From NCBI GenBank assembly GCA_030159075.1, contig BROG01000995.1:86001-150000 (forward strand): DNA of 64,000 nt. The letters are read 5' to 3'. Every line of letters begins with the position of its first letter. The stretch's first letter is position 1. The DNA is from Atrina japonica. Taxonomy: Eukaryota > Mollusca > Bivalvia > Pterioida > Pinnidae. Position numbers and translations under genes: made by a program. Below are positions 37,045 through 48,543 of the stretch, piece after piece. The notes under the pieces are model-generated. The model ran no database searches, was not told the origin of the DNA, and saw nothing but the letters and a program-made list of their open reading frames with translations.

Positions 37045-37766
37045 GGAAAGGCTGAAGAAAATCATTATTTAGCTGAAGTAAATAAGTACTGAGGCTGAGC
37101 TTCTCTGACAATGACAAATTCCATTAACCTTCTTGGGAATTTAAAACAAAGTCGTGCTAAAATAATCAATTCCTGGTGAAATTTTCCTGTAAGATTTAAT
37201 AGCATTGCACAAGAATATTAAGGAGGCTAGATAGACTTTTTACTTTTGTATGTGTTTTCTTGTTTTCTATGCAGAAGATTTAGCATGAATTTGAAATAAG
37301 GGACCAAAAAAGCATAGAGTGTCTGCACTATTATGTAGACTTCAATGGTTGGATGTTCAAATTCCAGCACGGTCAAAACTTTCATAAGTGGGTTGGTAGG
37401 TGGTCATGTAAACACCTTTGAATTGTGAATGAGAAGAAAATCAGAAAAAAGGGAATTTGGAACCACAAATATTCAGTCGAGCTGGAAAATTTCCTAAAAA
37501 ATAATTTACTTTTAGTCAGTTAGTTGGGTGGTCTTAATTTATCCATCCCTATGGTCACATTTAGAATCACCCAAATAAATAAAATGTATCAGGCCTATTG
37601 TCAAAAATCTGGAATGAACAAGTTAATAGTGCATATAAAATCGTTGTAAAATTTGGACACTAAATTAAACACCCCTGAATTCTGCCAGTGGACTTTACCA
37701 TTCTTTGAAATGGGGGAGTTCAAATGGGACTACAGGGGTCAGTGAGTTAATAGGAAGGTTCCACTG

Positions 37767-38118
37767 TATATTAAAGGGACATTAGATGTGTTAATCCAAA
37801 ACAAATTCTACTTTTACTACTTGTACTTGATGTACAATAACAAATAAGAGCTAAACACAGGTATAAACAATCTTATATTCCTATATATTTTGTGGAAATA
37901 AGGTCAGGTCCAGTGTGGTATTCATATACAAAAAGTAAGGTTGACTTAATCAAGTGCCAAACTGGGTTTCTCAAGCAATTTTCACAAAATATGTAGGAAT
38001 TTAAGAATTTTTATGCCTATGTATATATATATATATCTTTTTGTGTCATTGTAAATCAATCTTAAGTTGTAAAGAAGGAAAGATTTGGGGGGAAAAAACC
38101 ACAACTAGTGGCCTTTTA
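37767..38118. mobile_element. Palindromic mini-element, second copy
   Basis: ATTAAAGGGACATTAG left, GTGGCCTTTTAAG right; TTCCTATATATTTTGTGGAA and CACAAAATATGTAGGAATTT as inverted arms; AGGTCAGGTCCAGTGTGGTA shared (inverted) with 30760. Confidence 0.62.
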
Positions 38119-38527
38119 AGCTCACACATTGACTAGCAGTAGAACAATGGTTTCTCGGTTATCTGGAGGTAATTATGGCAATCTTATTGTTTTCTGTTCT
38201 GACCTTGATCACTGTTGTAGTCCCCCAAGCCCCCTTAATTTGCTCAAGGTGTAAGAACAACACACACCTTAAGTATACCACACACTAATTAGTACTACAT
38301 AGCCAAGGTACTTGGTCTAGATTTGATCATTCTAGCACTTTACTGTGACCTTAAGGTAAGATGGGGGAGGATCATAGGTCAACCTCAATGGTTAGTTGGT
38401 GTTGAGTTACCTAAAGATTTATAAAGAGGGCATGGTCAAACTGGACAATGGTTTATGTGTACTCACACCACTGAGAGTTGTAATGTGGCAGGGTTAGTTA
38501 TATGGTGTTCCTACTAGCTTGAGCTAG

Positions 38528-38607
38528 TGGGGTTTCCCCTTTAACTCGATCGGTAGAGCACCAGACTTGTAAACCAGGGGTCCTAGGTTTGAATCCAAGC
38601 AGAGGCA
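38528..38607 (+). repeat. tRNA-Thr(TGT)-like sequence, decayed
   Basis: CCCCTTTAACTCGATCGGTA, then an anticodon loop CTTGTAA and a T-arm AGGTTTGAATCCAAG. Acceptor and anticodon stems are mismatched. The stem bases CCAG/CCAG look like CpG-decayed CCGG/CCGG. It reads as a tRNA-derived repeat, not a live tRNA gene. Confidence 0.68.
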
Positions 38608-39001
38608 GTATTTGTCTCTTTTACAGTAAGGCGAAAGTAACATAATGAAATTGACAAGATTATAAACATAGATATCAACAAAAGTAAATAAGATATTGTC
38701 TGATTTCTCTAGCCAGTATAACTTTAATGTTAAGCTTTATTGCCTAAAATGTAATCTAGACCAGGTCAGAAATGGGTTCACAATACCCCACCCCACCAGG
38801 TAATATGGATTTTACTATATAATCAAATATAAAAACACAATATTTCTGCTGTATCTGGACATTTCCGTAAATATATTTAAATGAAAATAAAAACTTGGAG
38901 CATTACAGGAATATAAAAAAAAAGAAAAAATGTTTAAGTCAAAATGGTACGATATGATGTGAGCTTGAATACTAAGTATCAAAATTTTGTGACTTCCGTG
39001 G

Positions 39002-39072
39002 GTCCTGGTTGGTCTTGTATAATATTTGGGGACTTATGTGGGTCCTGGTTGGTCCTGTATAATATTTGATGA
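39002..39072 (+). repeat. Tandem duplication (~50 bp)
   Basis: GTGGGTCCTGGTTGGTC then TTGTATAATATTTGG occurs twice in a row. Confidence 0.8.
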
Positions 39073-39074
39073 CT

Positions 39075-39208
39075 TAGCCCCCCCACTTTTTTTGCTAAGA
39101 TAGACATAGGTGTTAAAAATTGGGGCTTAGCCCTAGACGTTTCTGGCATGTGTATATGTTTTAAGTTGGTTTAGCCCCCCCACTTTCAATTTGCTTCCGA
39201 CACTGATG
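39075..39208 (+). mobile_element. Second, truncated copy of the 168-bp MITE
   Basis: AGCCCCCCCACTTTTTTTGC, ATTGGGGCTTAGCCC and TTTCAATTTGCTTCCGACA match; left TIR deleted, right TIR mutated. Confidence 0.82.
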
Positions 39209-39810
39209 TGACTTATAAACAAACTCCTTCATTCTGTTTGCATGTGTCCATATATATCGGTAGGGAAGAATGAACTAGCATATGGGGATACATTCCACAC
39301 AAATGGATAACACTTATATTTTTTAGATTTTCTTTATTGTTTTTTGGTTGCGTGTAAATGCGCAATTTGTCAAATGGAACATTGCCACTGTAATCAGGTT
39401 TATGAACACTTCAAATTCTAGAGGTGATATATCTCTAAAGTGTCTCTTGTTTATGATAATTTGTTTCAATTAACTGTTCTGTGGGTAAACACTGCTTCAG
39501 AGAACTCCAGCGTAAATATACAGTGGCATGATTATGTGTAGCAAATTTCCACGAAAACCATTGCTTCGTGATGTCAGGCATTTTTACTGCAAAACATAAA
39601 TATGCTTTAAATGATCTTATTATTGCACAAATGCATGACATTCATTTGCAGCGGGATATCCATTTTAAGTTTTTGTAGCAGACACTTGGTTATAATGGCG
39701 TCACAACATGAAGTTATATGTCAAACTTCTATTTTACAGATAATGTCCTCTCTCATCTGATTACTGACGAAGCTTTTGAAAATAATCTGAAATATAAACT
39801 AAAAATGTGA

Positions 39811-39857
39811 CTCTCTCTGGCTGTCTCTCTCTGTCTCTCTGTCTCTCTGTCTCTCAA
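39811..39857. repeat. CTCTGTCT microsatellite
   Basis: Run of CTCTCTGT units. Confidence 0.9.
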
Positions 39858-39999
39858 CAATAAATTGTCACTTTACTATCAGTTCGAGACTAGAAATCAA
39901 TTCCTGGATGAAACATGTACATTGTAATATTGATATTTTCACTAAATCTAGACCATCTTAATTTTTAAATTGTATAGTGATGTATTTAATATTAGAAAA

Positions 40000-40355
40000 A
40001 AAATGTGTGTGTGTATTTGTACCTGTGCATGCATGTAATATGCATGCCTGTGAGTGTGCATGCATGTGTGAGTGTACATGTGTGTGTGTGTATTTGTACC
40101 TGTGCATGCATGTAATATGCATGTGTATGTGTGTGCATGTGTGAGTATACATTTGTGTGTGTGTGTATTTGTACCTGTGCATGCATGTAATATGCATGCT
40201 TGTGTTTGTGTTTGTGTGCATGTGTTTGTGTGCATGTGTGAGTGTACATGTGTGTATATACATGTGTGTATGTACATGTATGTATGTATATGTGTGTATG
40301 TACATGTGTGTATGTATATGTGTTTATGTATATGTATGTGTTTGTGTGTGTGATA
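40000..40355. repeat. TG-rich array with an internal ~75-bp repeat
   Basis: TGTGTGTGTATTTGTACCTG then GCATGCATGTAATATGCATG occurs three times, followed by GTATGTACATGTGTGTA-type units. ATGCATGCAT and ACATGT are palindromic; Z-DNA-prone. Confidence 0.92.
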
Positions 40356-41103
40356 GTCACATTGCACACATGCATGTACATCACAGCTAAGTGCACCATC
40401 ACAATGTTGTTATTATACTAATCAGACTTGAGGCTCTCTACACATGGGATTACCCAGTTCCATGAGAGCTGTCAATTACTTCCAATAACAACCACTATAG
40501 GTAGGTTATACTATTGGCAGATTATATCTCTGATTGCTCAGTGTAATAGCAGCTATTTTAGAGCCTTGCTGGATGTACTGATTTACATGAGAGCTATAAC
40601 CTCTTTGGAAATTGAATCTAGATGATAAAATTGAGTTTTTCGCAAGGATTTGTTATTTTTCACCAAAGGGAAGTATATTTCTGGATTAGCATAAACCATT
40701 GAATATCTACAACAAGGTATTGACTTAAGCATTAAGCTCTGTCAATCTATGAGGCTGATCTCTGCTAGCAGAGTTGATAGTTTCATTTATTGTAGACACT
40801 ATACATCCAGTCAAACCTCAGGAATATGCAGATCTATATACTCTGTACTGGAAGAGAGTCTTTGTGGCCTGTAGCTAACATTTCTAATTATGTGATGTAA
40901 AAAATATTTTTTTATTTTTTCATAAAAATATTCAAGTGTCGAGTGCTTGTGATTTATACAAAGTTAAAAATAATGCAGTGTTTGTGAAGATCTTACTATA
41001 GGTAACACCACAGCTGGTTACAGGAAAAAAAAAAAATTTATCTGGAGCACTATCTGGAGAATTTATATATTGTGATAGCAAAAGCAATAACAATATCAGG
41101 AAA

Positions 41104-41145
41104 ATGAAAAGTGGAAATAGCAACTCAGAACAGTCCGGCGAACAG
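41104..41145 (+). CDS. Candidate first coding exon of a DPP6/DPP10-like gene
   Basis: ATG at 41104 with A at -3 opens a 14-codon peptide, MKSGNSNSEQSGEQ, ending exactly at a donor (CAG|GTATAA) in phase 0. The transmembrane exon at 49839 starts in phase 0 with Glu-Leu-Val-Gly. The junction Gly-Glu-Gln|Glu-Leu-Val therefore resembles the short cytoplasmic tails of vertebrate DPP6-S and DPP10, which end in Q/E-rich sequence just before ELV. The frame is open upstream to a TAG at 40999-41001 and holds no earlier ATG, so this Met is the natural start. What is seen: start, length, donor, phase and composition. What is inferred: that it splices to the later exon. The DPP6 and DPP10 genes use alternative first exons, so this may be only one isoform. 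Confidence 0.55.
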
Positions 41146-41644
41146 GTATAAAATTACTGGCTTTTTTTTTTCAAGGATCGTGTCTTTCCAGTTAGTTTAA
41201 TTCTGACTTAGTACTGATAGCCACAGATGTTATCAGAAAATTAAAAAAATTTCCTTAATATTTTACCTTTTCTAGCAGGTGTTTTTTTCATTTTTAATTA
41301 ATTTATTCATTTGATGTTTTGCAGAATTATTTGTTGGTTAATTCGTGAAAATAATTTTGAATTAAATTAACCAGAGTTGGTAACATTTTATTATTTGTCT
41401 TGTGTGTAAAACTGAATGTACTGCATGTACCCACTTGCTTAACGCGAGTACATAGGGAGAATTCATTATACATGTACATGTATACTGATGTTCAGGTGTA
41501 AATCTTTTCTTTCATTTTTTATCAAGTCTGTCGTATATCCCAGCTGGGGGAACCTTTTAAGGATTTAGATCTCAAACTTATACTTTTAAATGCTAGGTGA
41601 GATGGGAAGACAAAGCAATTTGCCATCCTGTATTTAAGGAGACC

Positions 41645-41647
<3 letters not shown>

Positions 41648-41708
<61 letters not shown>
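41648..41708. repeat. (TA)n microsatellite, tail of the LINE remnant
   Basis: Pure TA dinucleotide run of about 60 bp directly abutting the 3' end of the minus-strand LINE fragment. Several LINE clades end in short tandem repeats, so it may have begun as the element's tail. Confidence 0.9.
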
Positions 41709-41710
<2 letters not shown>

Positions 41711-42147
41711 TTTACTTCTAAATCCTCTTCACTCCAATCGGAGCATAAGCCATTTTTACCACTGAGCGCTTTTGATGCAATCCATGGCTGGGCTTTAATT
41801 GGCTTCTCTCCATGAAATCTTTGTTTTACGGAGCTCAATGTCCTGGGTTCTACCCCAGGAGTTTGTTGGAAGTTCCTCTTTGTCTGGTACTTTGAGGATT
41901 CCAATCCAGGGCTTGTCTCACTATATTGTGCTGTCCTCTGCGTAGTGTATGTCCAATCCATCGCCATTTCTTCTGTAGAATGGAATCTGTGATTGGTTGC
42001 TGCCGCGTTCTTGCTCAAAGTCCCTGGTTGGGTATCTTTTTTGGCCACCGTATCTTCAAGATCAGCTGTCTTATGCAGGTGTTGATAAAGACCTGTAGAC
42101 GTTGGTCCATGCACTTGGTTCTTCTCCAGGTCTCAGTGCCGATAGTG
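41709..42147 (-). mobile_element. LINE retrotransposon remnant (C-terminal end of the reverse-transcriptase ORF), decayed
   Basis: Reading the minus strand from 42147, the frames give TIGTETWRRTKCMDQRLQVF, then INTCIRQLILKIRWPKKI, then in a shifted frame a WRWIGHTLRR motif followed by QALDWNPQ. This is the conserved region after the reverse-transcriptase domain of RTE/CR1-type animal LINEs. Stops and frame changes show it is dead. No RT catalytic motif or endonuclease is present, so it is a 5'-truncated copy of ~440 bp. Its 5' edge meets a SINE at 42148 and its 3' edge meets (TA)n. Confidence 0.75.
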
Positions 42148-42403
42148 TTTTATGCCACACTCAACAATTTCTCAGTTTTATGGTGGCAGACAGTTTTTAA
42201 AGGTGGCAGACAGTTTTTAAAGGTGGAAGGGAGGACCCATTTACCCAGGAAGAGACCACTGCATGACTATCTGCAAGTGAACCGGCAAACTTTCTCACAA
42301 AGCTCAGCTTAGGTTCCACTGTAGGGCTCGAACCTAAGCTGACTAAAAGTGAGAGACTTAATGGTTCAAAGCGTGAGACTCTAACCAATCACCCATGGAG
42401 GCC
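42148..42403 (-). mobile_element. SINE family 2, full length with a 20-bp internal duplication
   Basis: Minus-strand copy ending in the head GGCCTCCATGGGTGATTGGT. The block TGGCAGACAGTTTTTAAAGG occurs twice in tandem (about 42184-42223). Its 3' end butts against the LINE remnant. Confidence 0.83.
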
Positions 42404-42417
42404 CTTAAGGTCTTTTA

Positions 42418-42434
42418 GAGAGAGAGAGAGAGAG
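42418..42434. repeat. (GA)n microsatellite
   Basis: Short pure GA run. Confidence 0.85.
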
Positions 42435-42499
42435 GAAATGATATATATATATCATATGATCTGTGTGTTGTGCAGCTTCATAACAGATTACATAAATAT

Positions 42500-42845
42500 T
42501 CTATATGTAACATTAATAAGTGTGTTGGTATGCATTTGTGTGTAAGTGTGCATTTGTGTAAGTGTGTGCATTTGTGTGTGACTGTGTAAGTGTGTGCATT
42601 TGTGTGTGGATGTGTAGGTATGTGCATTTGTATGTGTAAGTGTGTGCATTTGTGTATGTGTAAGTGCTAATTTGTGTGTAGATGTGTAAGTGTGCATTTG
42701 TGTGTGTATGTATAAATGCATTTGTGTATATGTAATTGCATTTGTGTGTATGTAAGTGCATTTGTGTGTGTTTGTACTGATATGTGTGTCTGTGTTTAAA
42801 TTTGTGTAATTTTGCATGTGTGTATGTATGCATATGTGTGTGTCA
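42500..42845. repeat. GTGTGCATTTGTGT-type array
   Basis: ~14-20-bp units GTAAGTGTGTGCATTTGTGT with variation. Confidence 0.92.
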
Positions 42846-43097
42846 CAGTTTTTGTGAGAGGGCAAGCTAGTAGCTGCATGTCCAATCAAATACAGTAATT
42901 AGTTTGTTTATGTGAGGGGAGTTATACCTGAGCCGTATATATACTGATCAGAGCCAATATCATCAGTTACAAACATGTGCTGTCAATCAAATCACTATTT
43001 CCAACATATTGCATTGTTTTAGATAATTCTGTTCTGATTTGCGATTGTTGTCATATTGTGCGTTGTGATTTTCTGTTACTCAATACATACATATACG

Positions 43098-43386
43098 AGT
43101 CAGCCTGGCTCAGTTGGTAGCGCAATTGACTCTTGATCGTGAGGTCGTGAGTTTGAGTCCATTCTGCGGCAGGTTGGTTTCCTGTCCTACAGATGAGACA
43201 GTAAAAACAAAGGTCCCGTGTCACAGTAGGTGTCGGCACGTTAAAGAATCCTCACTGCTCAATGGCCGTAAGTGCCGAGCATATAGGCCAAAATTTTAAG
43301 CCTTTCACTGGCATTTGGTGACATCTCCATATGAGTGAAAGATTCTTGAGTGAGATGTTAAACAACAACAAAACAAAACAAACAAA
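43098..43386 (+). mobile_element. SINE family 1, full length
   Basis: The best-kept head in the window: GAGTCAGCCTGGCTCAGTTG (box A region) and GTCGTGAGTTTGAGTCCATT (box B region), complete core, and AAACAACAACAAAACAAAAC tail. Confidence 0.9.
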
Positions 43387-43439
43387 AATGTTATTGACCT
43401 TAGTTTTAACTTATCATGTCATTTTAGCTGTTGTTTTGA

Positions 43440-43600
43440 ATAAGAAAATGTGATCAGGGCCAGAATTTAGAGATGTGACCACTTAATTATTTATTAAGTT
43501 TTAATATAAATACTGATTTTCATTGGGCAGACCGTAAACTGACTGTTGAATAGAGGTGACCGCTGAAGTAAGGTAACTATTAAGGCAGGTTTGACTGTGA
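43440..43600 (+). repeat. GACC-type element fragment
   Basis: TAGAGATGTGACCACTTAAT, ATAGAGGTGACCGCTGAAGT and end GGCAGGTTTGACTGT. Confidence 0.5.
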
Positions 43601-44308
43601 CTGCTACAGATCTACTCTTTGTTTTAATGTAATAGCTATATGCAGAAATTGTGCTTGATGCTCGGAGAAAAGGGTTCAGATTTTGACCCCTGGTTCCCTG
43701 ATGCCATTTTATATTATAAGGGCTACAGTGAACGAGGTATTAGCCAAAGGTATTAGTTTACCACAACTTCCCTGATGTCATTTCAATGTATATGCTGTAG
43801 GGACTGCATTTGGACTGCATGAACACTCCTGAAGTAACTGTTTGATCTTTTTATTACCCATTAATGCATGTAAATTATGTATTTTTACATTATTGGCTAA
43901 TAAACAGATAAAGCGAAATCGAATGGCACTTGCCGTCTTGCACTAGATCAAATTGCATCATGGGTTGATTACTTCATGTACATATACAATGTACCTGATA
44001 TTTTTTGCCATTTTCACCCCTAGGAAAATTTGAAAATGAAAGCAAAAACTTCAAGCTAGATAATTGAAGCCGAGCCCTACATGTCATTTATGAGACTATA
44101 GTGATTTAGTGCAAAATGTTTTCTGACTTAAAATGGTTAAAATAACCAGGTGCGAAAATATCCAGGTATACAGTAGGCTTATTATGACATCACAGCAAGG
44201 AAGCATGGGCTAGGGTGAAACAGATAAGTCTTATCCCACTGCACAAAAAAAAAAAAATTGTCAAAAGCCTAGAAGAGTCCAAAATGATGATATAAATATT
44301 TTTATGTA

Positions 44309-44548
44309 GCGCACTCAACTCTTGGTCGTGAGTTTGAGTCCAGCAGGTGGCAAATTGGTTTCCTGTCCTTTGGACGATAGAGGAAAAACCGAGCTCCGTC
44401 TGCACGTTAAGGAACCCTCACTGCTCAATGGCTGCAAGTGCCCGGCATAGGCCAACATTTGAAACCCTTCACCGGCATTTGGTGACGTCTTCATATGAGT
44501 GAAATATTCTTGAATGGGACGTTAAACAACAATAAACAACAACAATAC
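44309..44548 (+). mobile_element. SINE family 1 copy
   Basis: Starts inside the head (GTAGCGCACTCAACTCTTGG), has a deletion in the core before GCACGTTAAGGAACCC, and a normal tail. Confidence 0.85.
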
Positions 44549-45517
44549 AATTAAGTGGACAATATAAGTACGTGGAGCTCTGGACCTGCAGCAGAAATAC
44601 CGTATCCAGAGTTCAATTTCTAGTCAGCCATTCACAAATGTCAGAGAAGATATCCCCACCAAGCACCACCAGGGATAGAAATTAGCAGGGGGCCCAGTAA
44701 CCTAATGTGAGTGAAAACTGAGCTGGGCTAGTAGATTTCACTGTGTGTGTTAGCTCAGGTGGCTACTGAAAATTTATAGATATATCTTGCACTTTCACAA
44801 ATTTATAGCTGATATTCTTGTAAACCGAGTACCTTGCTACATGTAGCTAGTGTATGAACCACTTTAAAATATGTTTCCATATAGCAAGATATAGGAAGAG
44901 CAAGTCTCCAGGCTGCCATACATGCATCTGGGCTCCCAAAAATCCTGACATTTGAGCCCAGATGACTCCTTGATTGCAGACATGAATTTTTATCCCAGGT
45001 ATCTATAGTACAGGTTATAATGGGGTCAACAGATCTACTGTTTTGGTAGATGACATACATGTAGCTCCATACAGATTTATGGAGCACATGACCTTCAGTT
45101 GGAAGGTCACAAGTTTGGACACCCCTCAACTATCAACAGAGATGATTTTTTTTTCTTTTCTCCATAGCTCCAAGTCTGTAGCGGAAGACAAAACTGCAAT
45201 CTGACATCGGACATCTGTAAACCACCACCTCAGAGTGTTGAAGTGTGGTGACAAGCACCACAAATTTTATCAGAAACAAAGACCTCTCAATGTAAATACA
45301 ATTACAAACACAAACATTCCTCCCACAAGTTTGAGGACTGTGGTCCTAGGGTTTGCTGACAGATGTTTAAACAAAACAGACATTGCACTATGGGTAATCT
45401 TTGCTGCTGTATCACAAGGTCAAAAGTCATAACAGAAGTCCAAATTGGACACATCTCTGACACATGTACAGCTAGCTGGATGTACTAAAAATGGGAAATT
45501 TATTACTGTATGTATAT

Positions 45518-45702
45518 TTAAATAATATTTTAGCGCTCTTAGTGGGTATAGACTTGTTAGCGCAATCTTAAATTCATGCAAGTAATTTCACCAGCTTTGT
45601 CATGTATACAGGATGACAGGATGGAGAAATTTTAGCACTGCCCTTGAAATAGTGCAATGACGTGAGCGTGAAAAGCGCTAATATTTGAATACTGTAGGCC
45701 AA
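45518..45702 (-). mobile_element. ~200-bp MITE (TATTCTAATATTAGCGC type)
   Basis: Contains TTTAGCGCTCTTAGTGGG and GCGCTAATATTTGAATACTG; reverse orientation of the copies at 50012 and 57871. Confidence 0.68.
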
Positions 45703-45704
45703 CA

Positions 45705-45796
45705 TTCAACTCATCAACCCTTAAAAAACAATGGACTCTTCTGTAAATCAATGACTTAGACCAGTCCAAATGCATCTTTAGCGGAGAATGAGTTAA
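45705..45796 (+). mobile_element. Family-A mini-element
   Basis: Well-kept copy directly next to a TATTCTAATATTAGCGC-type element. Confidence 0.87.
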
Positions 45797-45802
45797 ATCT
45801 AA

Positions 45803-46960
45803 CAACAAAATATGACGTATCTGTATTCACACTAAACATACAATAGATGGTCAAGGCAAAAAAGATTTTTCAGATCTTGTTTTTTTATATATATATACAA
45901 TTAATTATTTTTCTACCAGGCCAGTCCATTTGTAGTCTAGTCAACCTGAAGCTGTCATAATTGTTGTTGATATATTGATTATGTTGCAGTATCCTATTTA
46001 TGGGTTATTATCAATTTCCAATATCTGTCCAGGTCTTTTGTTGATGTAAGCACATTTTCTATGTTACCAACATGTCTGTATAACAATCAGGAAGTGCTTA
46101 GCATTTGGTGCTGGTTATTTACGTAATGTATTCATGAAAAGTAAATATGTACAAGTTCTTTGATGTGATTAATTGTATAGGAAAAATGGATTTGAACTGT
46201 AAGAATTTGCTTTGATGTAGATTACTTTCTGAGTGACGGGACATTGAGTCAGGCCTTTTTTCTGTCAATTTCGGGAAAACACCAATGGCAACACAACTGG
46301 GAATTTTAACATAAATTTGAGTCATATTGGGAAAAATTGTGTGCACACATTGAAATCTAAATGCATTTTTTAAATGCATTTGCACTTATATTATCATATT
46401 TATCATTACGCTGAAGAGCTCAAGAAAAAATACACGGGATTTTATGTTAGGGGACCAGATTTTGGCCCCATGGATAGAAACAGCCCTTAGAGTATTTGGG
46501 TTTTCTTTTTTGTTAAGCCCAGCCCCCCCCCTTGAAGATTGAAGATTTGGCGAGGGGGGGGGGGGCATGGGCTTAATGTTTTGGGTTTGTATGTCTCCAA
46601 CAACCTGGTAACATTTCCATGTAGGAAAAGATGTATACCTGCCAAGTGACCTGATTTCTGTGGGTTAGACCTGGGATTTTTGGTCCATAACCTGCAATTC
46701 CAAAGTCTTCCGTTGGGTTCCTGATTTTGTTAAGGTCACCTAGAAATCACCCAACAGGGATTAAAATCCAAATATACTACATCTAGCCTCATGACCCTCA
46801 TTTGCACTTTCAGAGGTTGGCAGGTACAAAGATGTGTACAGCAAATACTGGTGACAAATATTTGTGACATCTCCATGTAGGCAGACATGTCTACACTAAA
46901 ACCTGGTAATATCTCCATATCTATATGCAGGTGAAAATGTCTTATACAGAGATAAATCAA
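45803..46960. other. No gene seen
   Basis: Intronic if the DPP-like model is right. Contains a C/G-rich palindrome at 46521-46566 (CCCCCCC...GGGGGGG). Confidence 0.5.
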
Positions 46961-47037
46961 CAATTTCACCCCTAAAGACACATTTGGACTTGCCCTAGTC
47001 ATTGATTTATAGAATAGTCCATTGTTTCTCTGAGTAA
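46961..47037 (-). mobile_element. Family-A mini-element, ends worn
   Basis: CACCCCTAAAGACACATTTG through ATTGTTTCTCTGAGTAA. Confidence 0.8.
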
Positions 47038-47117
47038 TTATAAAAAATAAAAGTTAAACAGCACCAAGTCTGCCAAAAAAAGAATATGGAGGTAAAACAG
47101 AGCTTTGTGATGAAAGT

Positions 47118-47207
47118 TTAACCCATTTACCCCTAGAGACACATTTGGACTGGTCTAAGTCATTGATTTACAGAGGAGTCCATTAGTTTTAGGGGGTTAT
47201 GAGTTAA
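47118..47207 (-). mobile_element. Family-A mini-element
   Basis: Complete, TTAA at both ends; only 80 bp from the copy at 46961, same orientation. Confidence 0.88.
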
Positions 47208-47358
47208 ATAACACACAGAAAAAGAATCTATTACAGAATCAATTGCTTCATTATAATCATGATATTCTGTATATTGATTAGCCTCATCTAAGTTTTGATT
47301 TAATGTAATGAAGATGTAACTCATGTTGACAATCCAATCAAATGTTTATCTGCGTTGT

Positions 47359-47395
47359 TTTTTTTTTGTTTTTTTTTTTTGTTTTTTTTTTTTTT
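47359..47395. repeat. T-rich homopolymer run
   Basis: Three T blocks separated by single G, next to a minus-strand SINE. Confidence 0.9.
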
Positions 47396-47401
47396 ACAAA
47401 T

Positions 47402-47575
47402 GACGCTTTTTGCCACATTCAACAATTTCTGTGTTACATGGTGACGGCCATGTTTTAATGATGGAGGAGAGAGCTTGGTTACATTATATCCCTGGGAAGA
47501 GACCAATTGGAAAAAGAACTGACTCAAAACCTGAGTGGGACTCACATCCCACGCTGCAGAAGCGTATTAGGCTCA
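47402..47575 (-). mobile_element. SINE family 2, 3' part
   Basis: Minus strand; GCCACATTCAACAATTTCTG and GACGGCCATGTTTTAATGAT match the body; head lost. Preceded by a ~40-bp T-rich run, likely the poly-A tail. Confidence 0.72.
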
Positions 47576-47935
47576 TCTGCCAAAATATTTTTCTTGAGAG
47601 TGAAAATATTTTATCTGGCGGCCACCAGATGATAAAGTGGAGAGAGAGATCCCTCTTTTTGTTCAGCTGAAACATTTAATAATTTCTATTAAACCTGATT
47701 GTACAAAATATTTAACTTACATGAAAGAAAACATACATGTAATTTATAACAATATCAAATACATATTAAGCGAAATCACGAAAATTAAGAATGAATTCTA
47801 CCATATCTTTATCGTTGATATTTAATATTTGTCTATTTACCAGTAGGATTTTAAATATATGATACAAACAACGGCCCTTGGGGTGATATTGGAGCCCTGG
47901 GTTGATATGGCGCGCGATACAGATTTTGCCATGTA

Positions 47936-48291
47936 TTATTCTCTATGTATTATCACCCAGTGCACGTCATACCGTGTGATAATTCCAAGCATTATCACCT
48001 GCTGCGCTATTCTCTATGTATTATCACCCAGTGCACGTCATACCATGTGATAATTCCAAGCATTATCACCCGCTGCGCTATTCTCTATGTATTATCACCC
48101 AGTGCACGTCATACCGTGTGATAATTCCAAGCATTATCACCTGCTGCGCTATTCTCTGTGTATTATCACCCAGTGCATGTCATACCGTGTGATAATTCCA
48201 AGCATTATCACCCACTGCGCTATTCTCTATGTATTATCACCCAGTGCACGTCATACCGTGTGATAATTCCATGGATTATCACCCGCTGCAT
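47936..48291 (+). repeat. 71-bp tandem repeat, 5 copies, with inner inverted repeats
   Basis: Unit TATTCTCTATGTATTATCAC + CCAGTGCACGTCATACCGTG + TGATAATTCCAAGCATTATC + ACCTGCTGCGC. TGTGATAAT and ATTATCAC are inverted within each unit, so each can form a hairpin. Confidence 0.95.
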
Positions 48292-48463
48292 CACAGAGTG
48301 TGATTAGCTAGGCCTATTCGATTTCTAAACATGTGTAAGGTTTGGTATAGTTGATTATACCATGATTATTTTGTTATTAAAGTTTCAAGTTTAGACTAAA
48401 ATGGACTTTAAATCTCATCCCATGCAGGGCCTGGGATCCTGACTTCAGTTAAGTGACGGCCAC

Positions 48464-48543
48464 CAGACACAAAGACACATTCGGACCGCTTTTAGTCATT
48501 GATTTACAGGAAGTCCATTGTTTTTCAGGGGTTGTTGAGTTAT
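48464..48543 (-). mobile_element. Family-A mini-element, left end lost
   Basis: AAGACACATTCGGACCG through TCAGGGGTTGTTGAGTTA. Confidence 0.8.

Larger units (their letters stand above)
38608..41000. other. Sequence upstream of the candidate DPP-like first exon
   Basis: Apart from the MITE fragment, the tandem duplication, the CTCTGTCT run and the TG-rich array noted separately, no coding sequence or clear core promoter was seen. Promoter of the short isoform is expected in 40360-41100. Confidence 0.4.

Noticed and set aside
39948..40402. His/Thr/Tyr-rich frames
   Set aside because: Translation of a TG/CA-rich array in several frames at once.
41647..42114. 155-codon frame ending in Ile-Tyr repeats
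   Set aside because: It crosses the frames of a dead LINE and a (TA)n run; described as a mobile-element remnant and not as a gene.
42488..42889. Thr/His-rich frames of 106-133 codons
   Set aside because: Translation of the GTGTGCATTTGTGT array.
45150..45430. Possible exon after a TTTTCTTTTCTCCATAG acceptor-like site
   Set aside because: The acceptor looks fair, but the downstream frame has no recognisable protein and no matching donor was identified.
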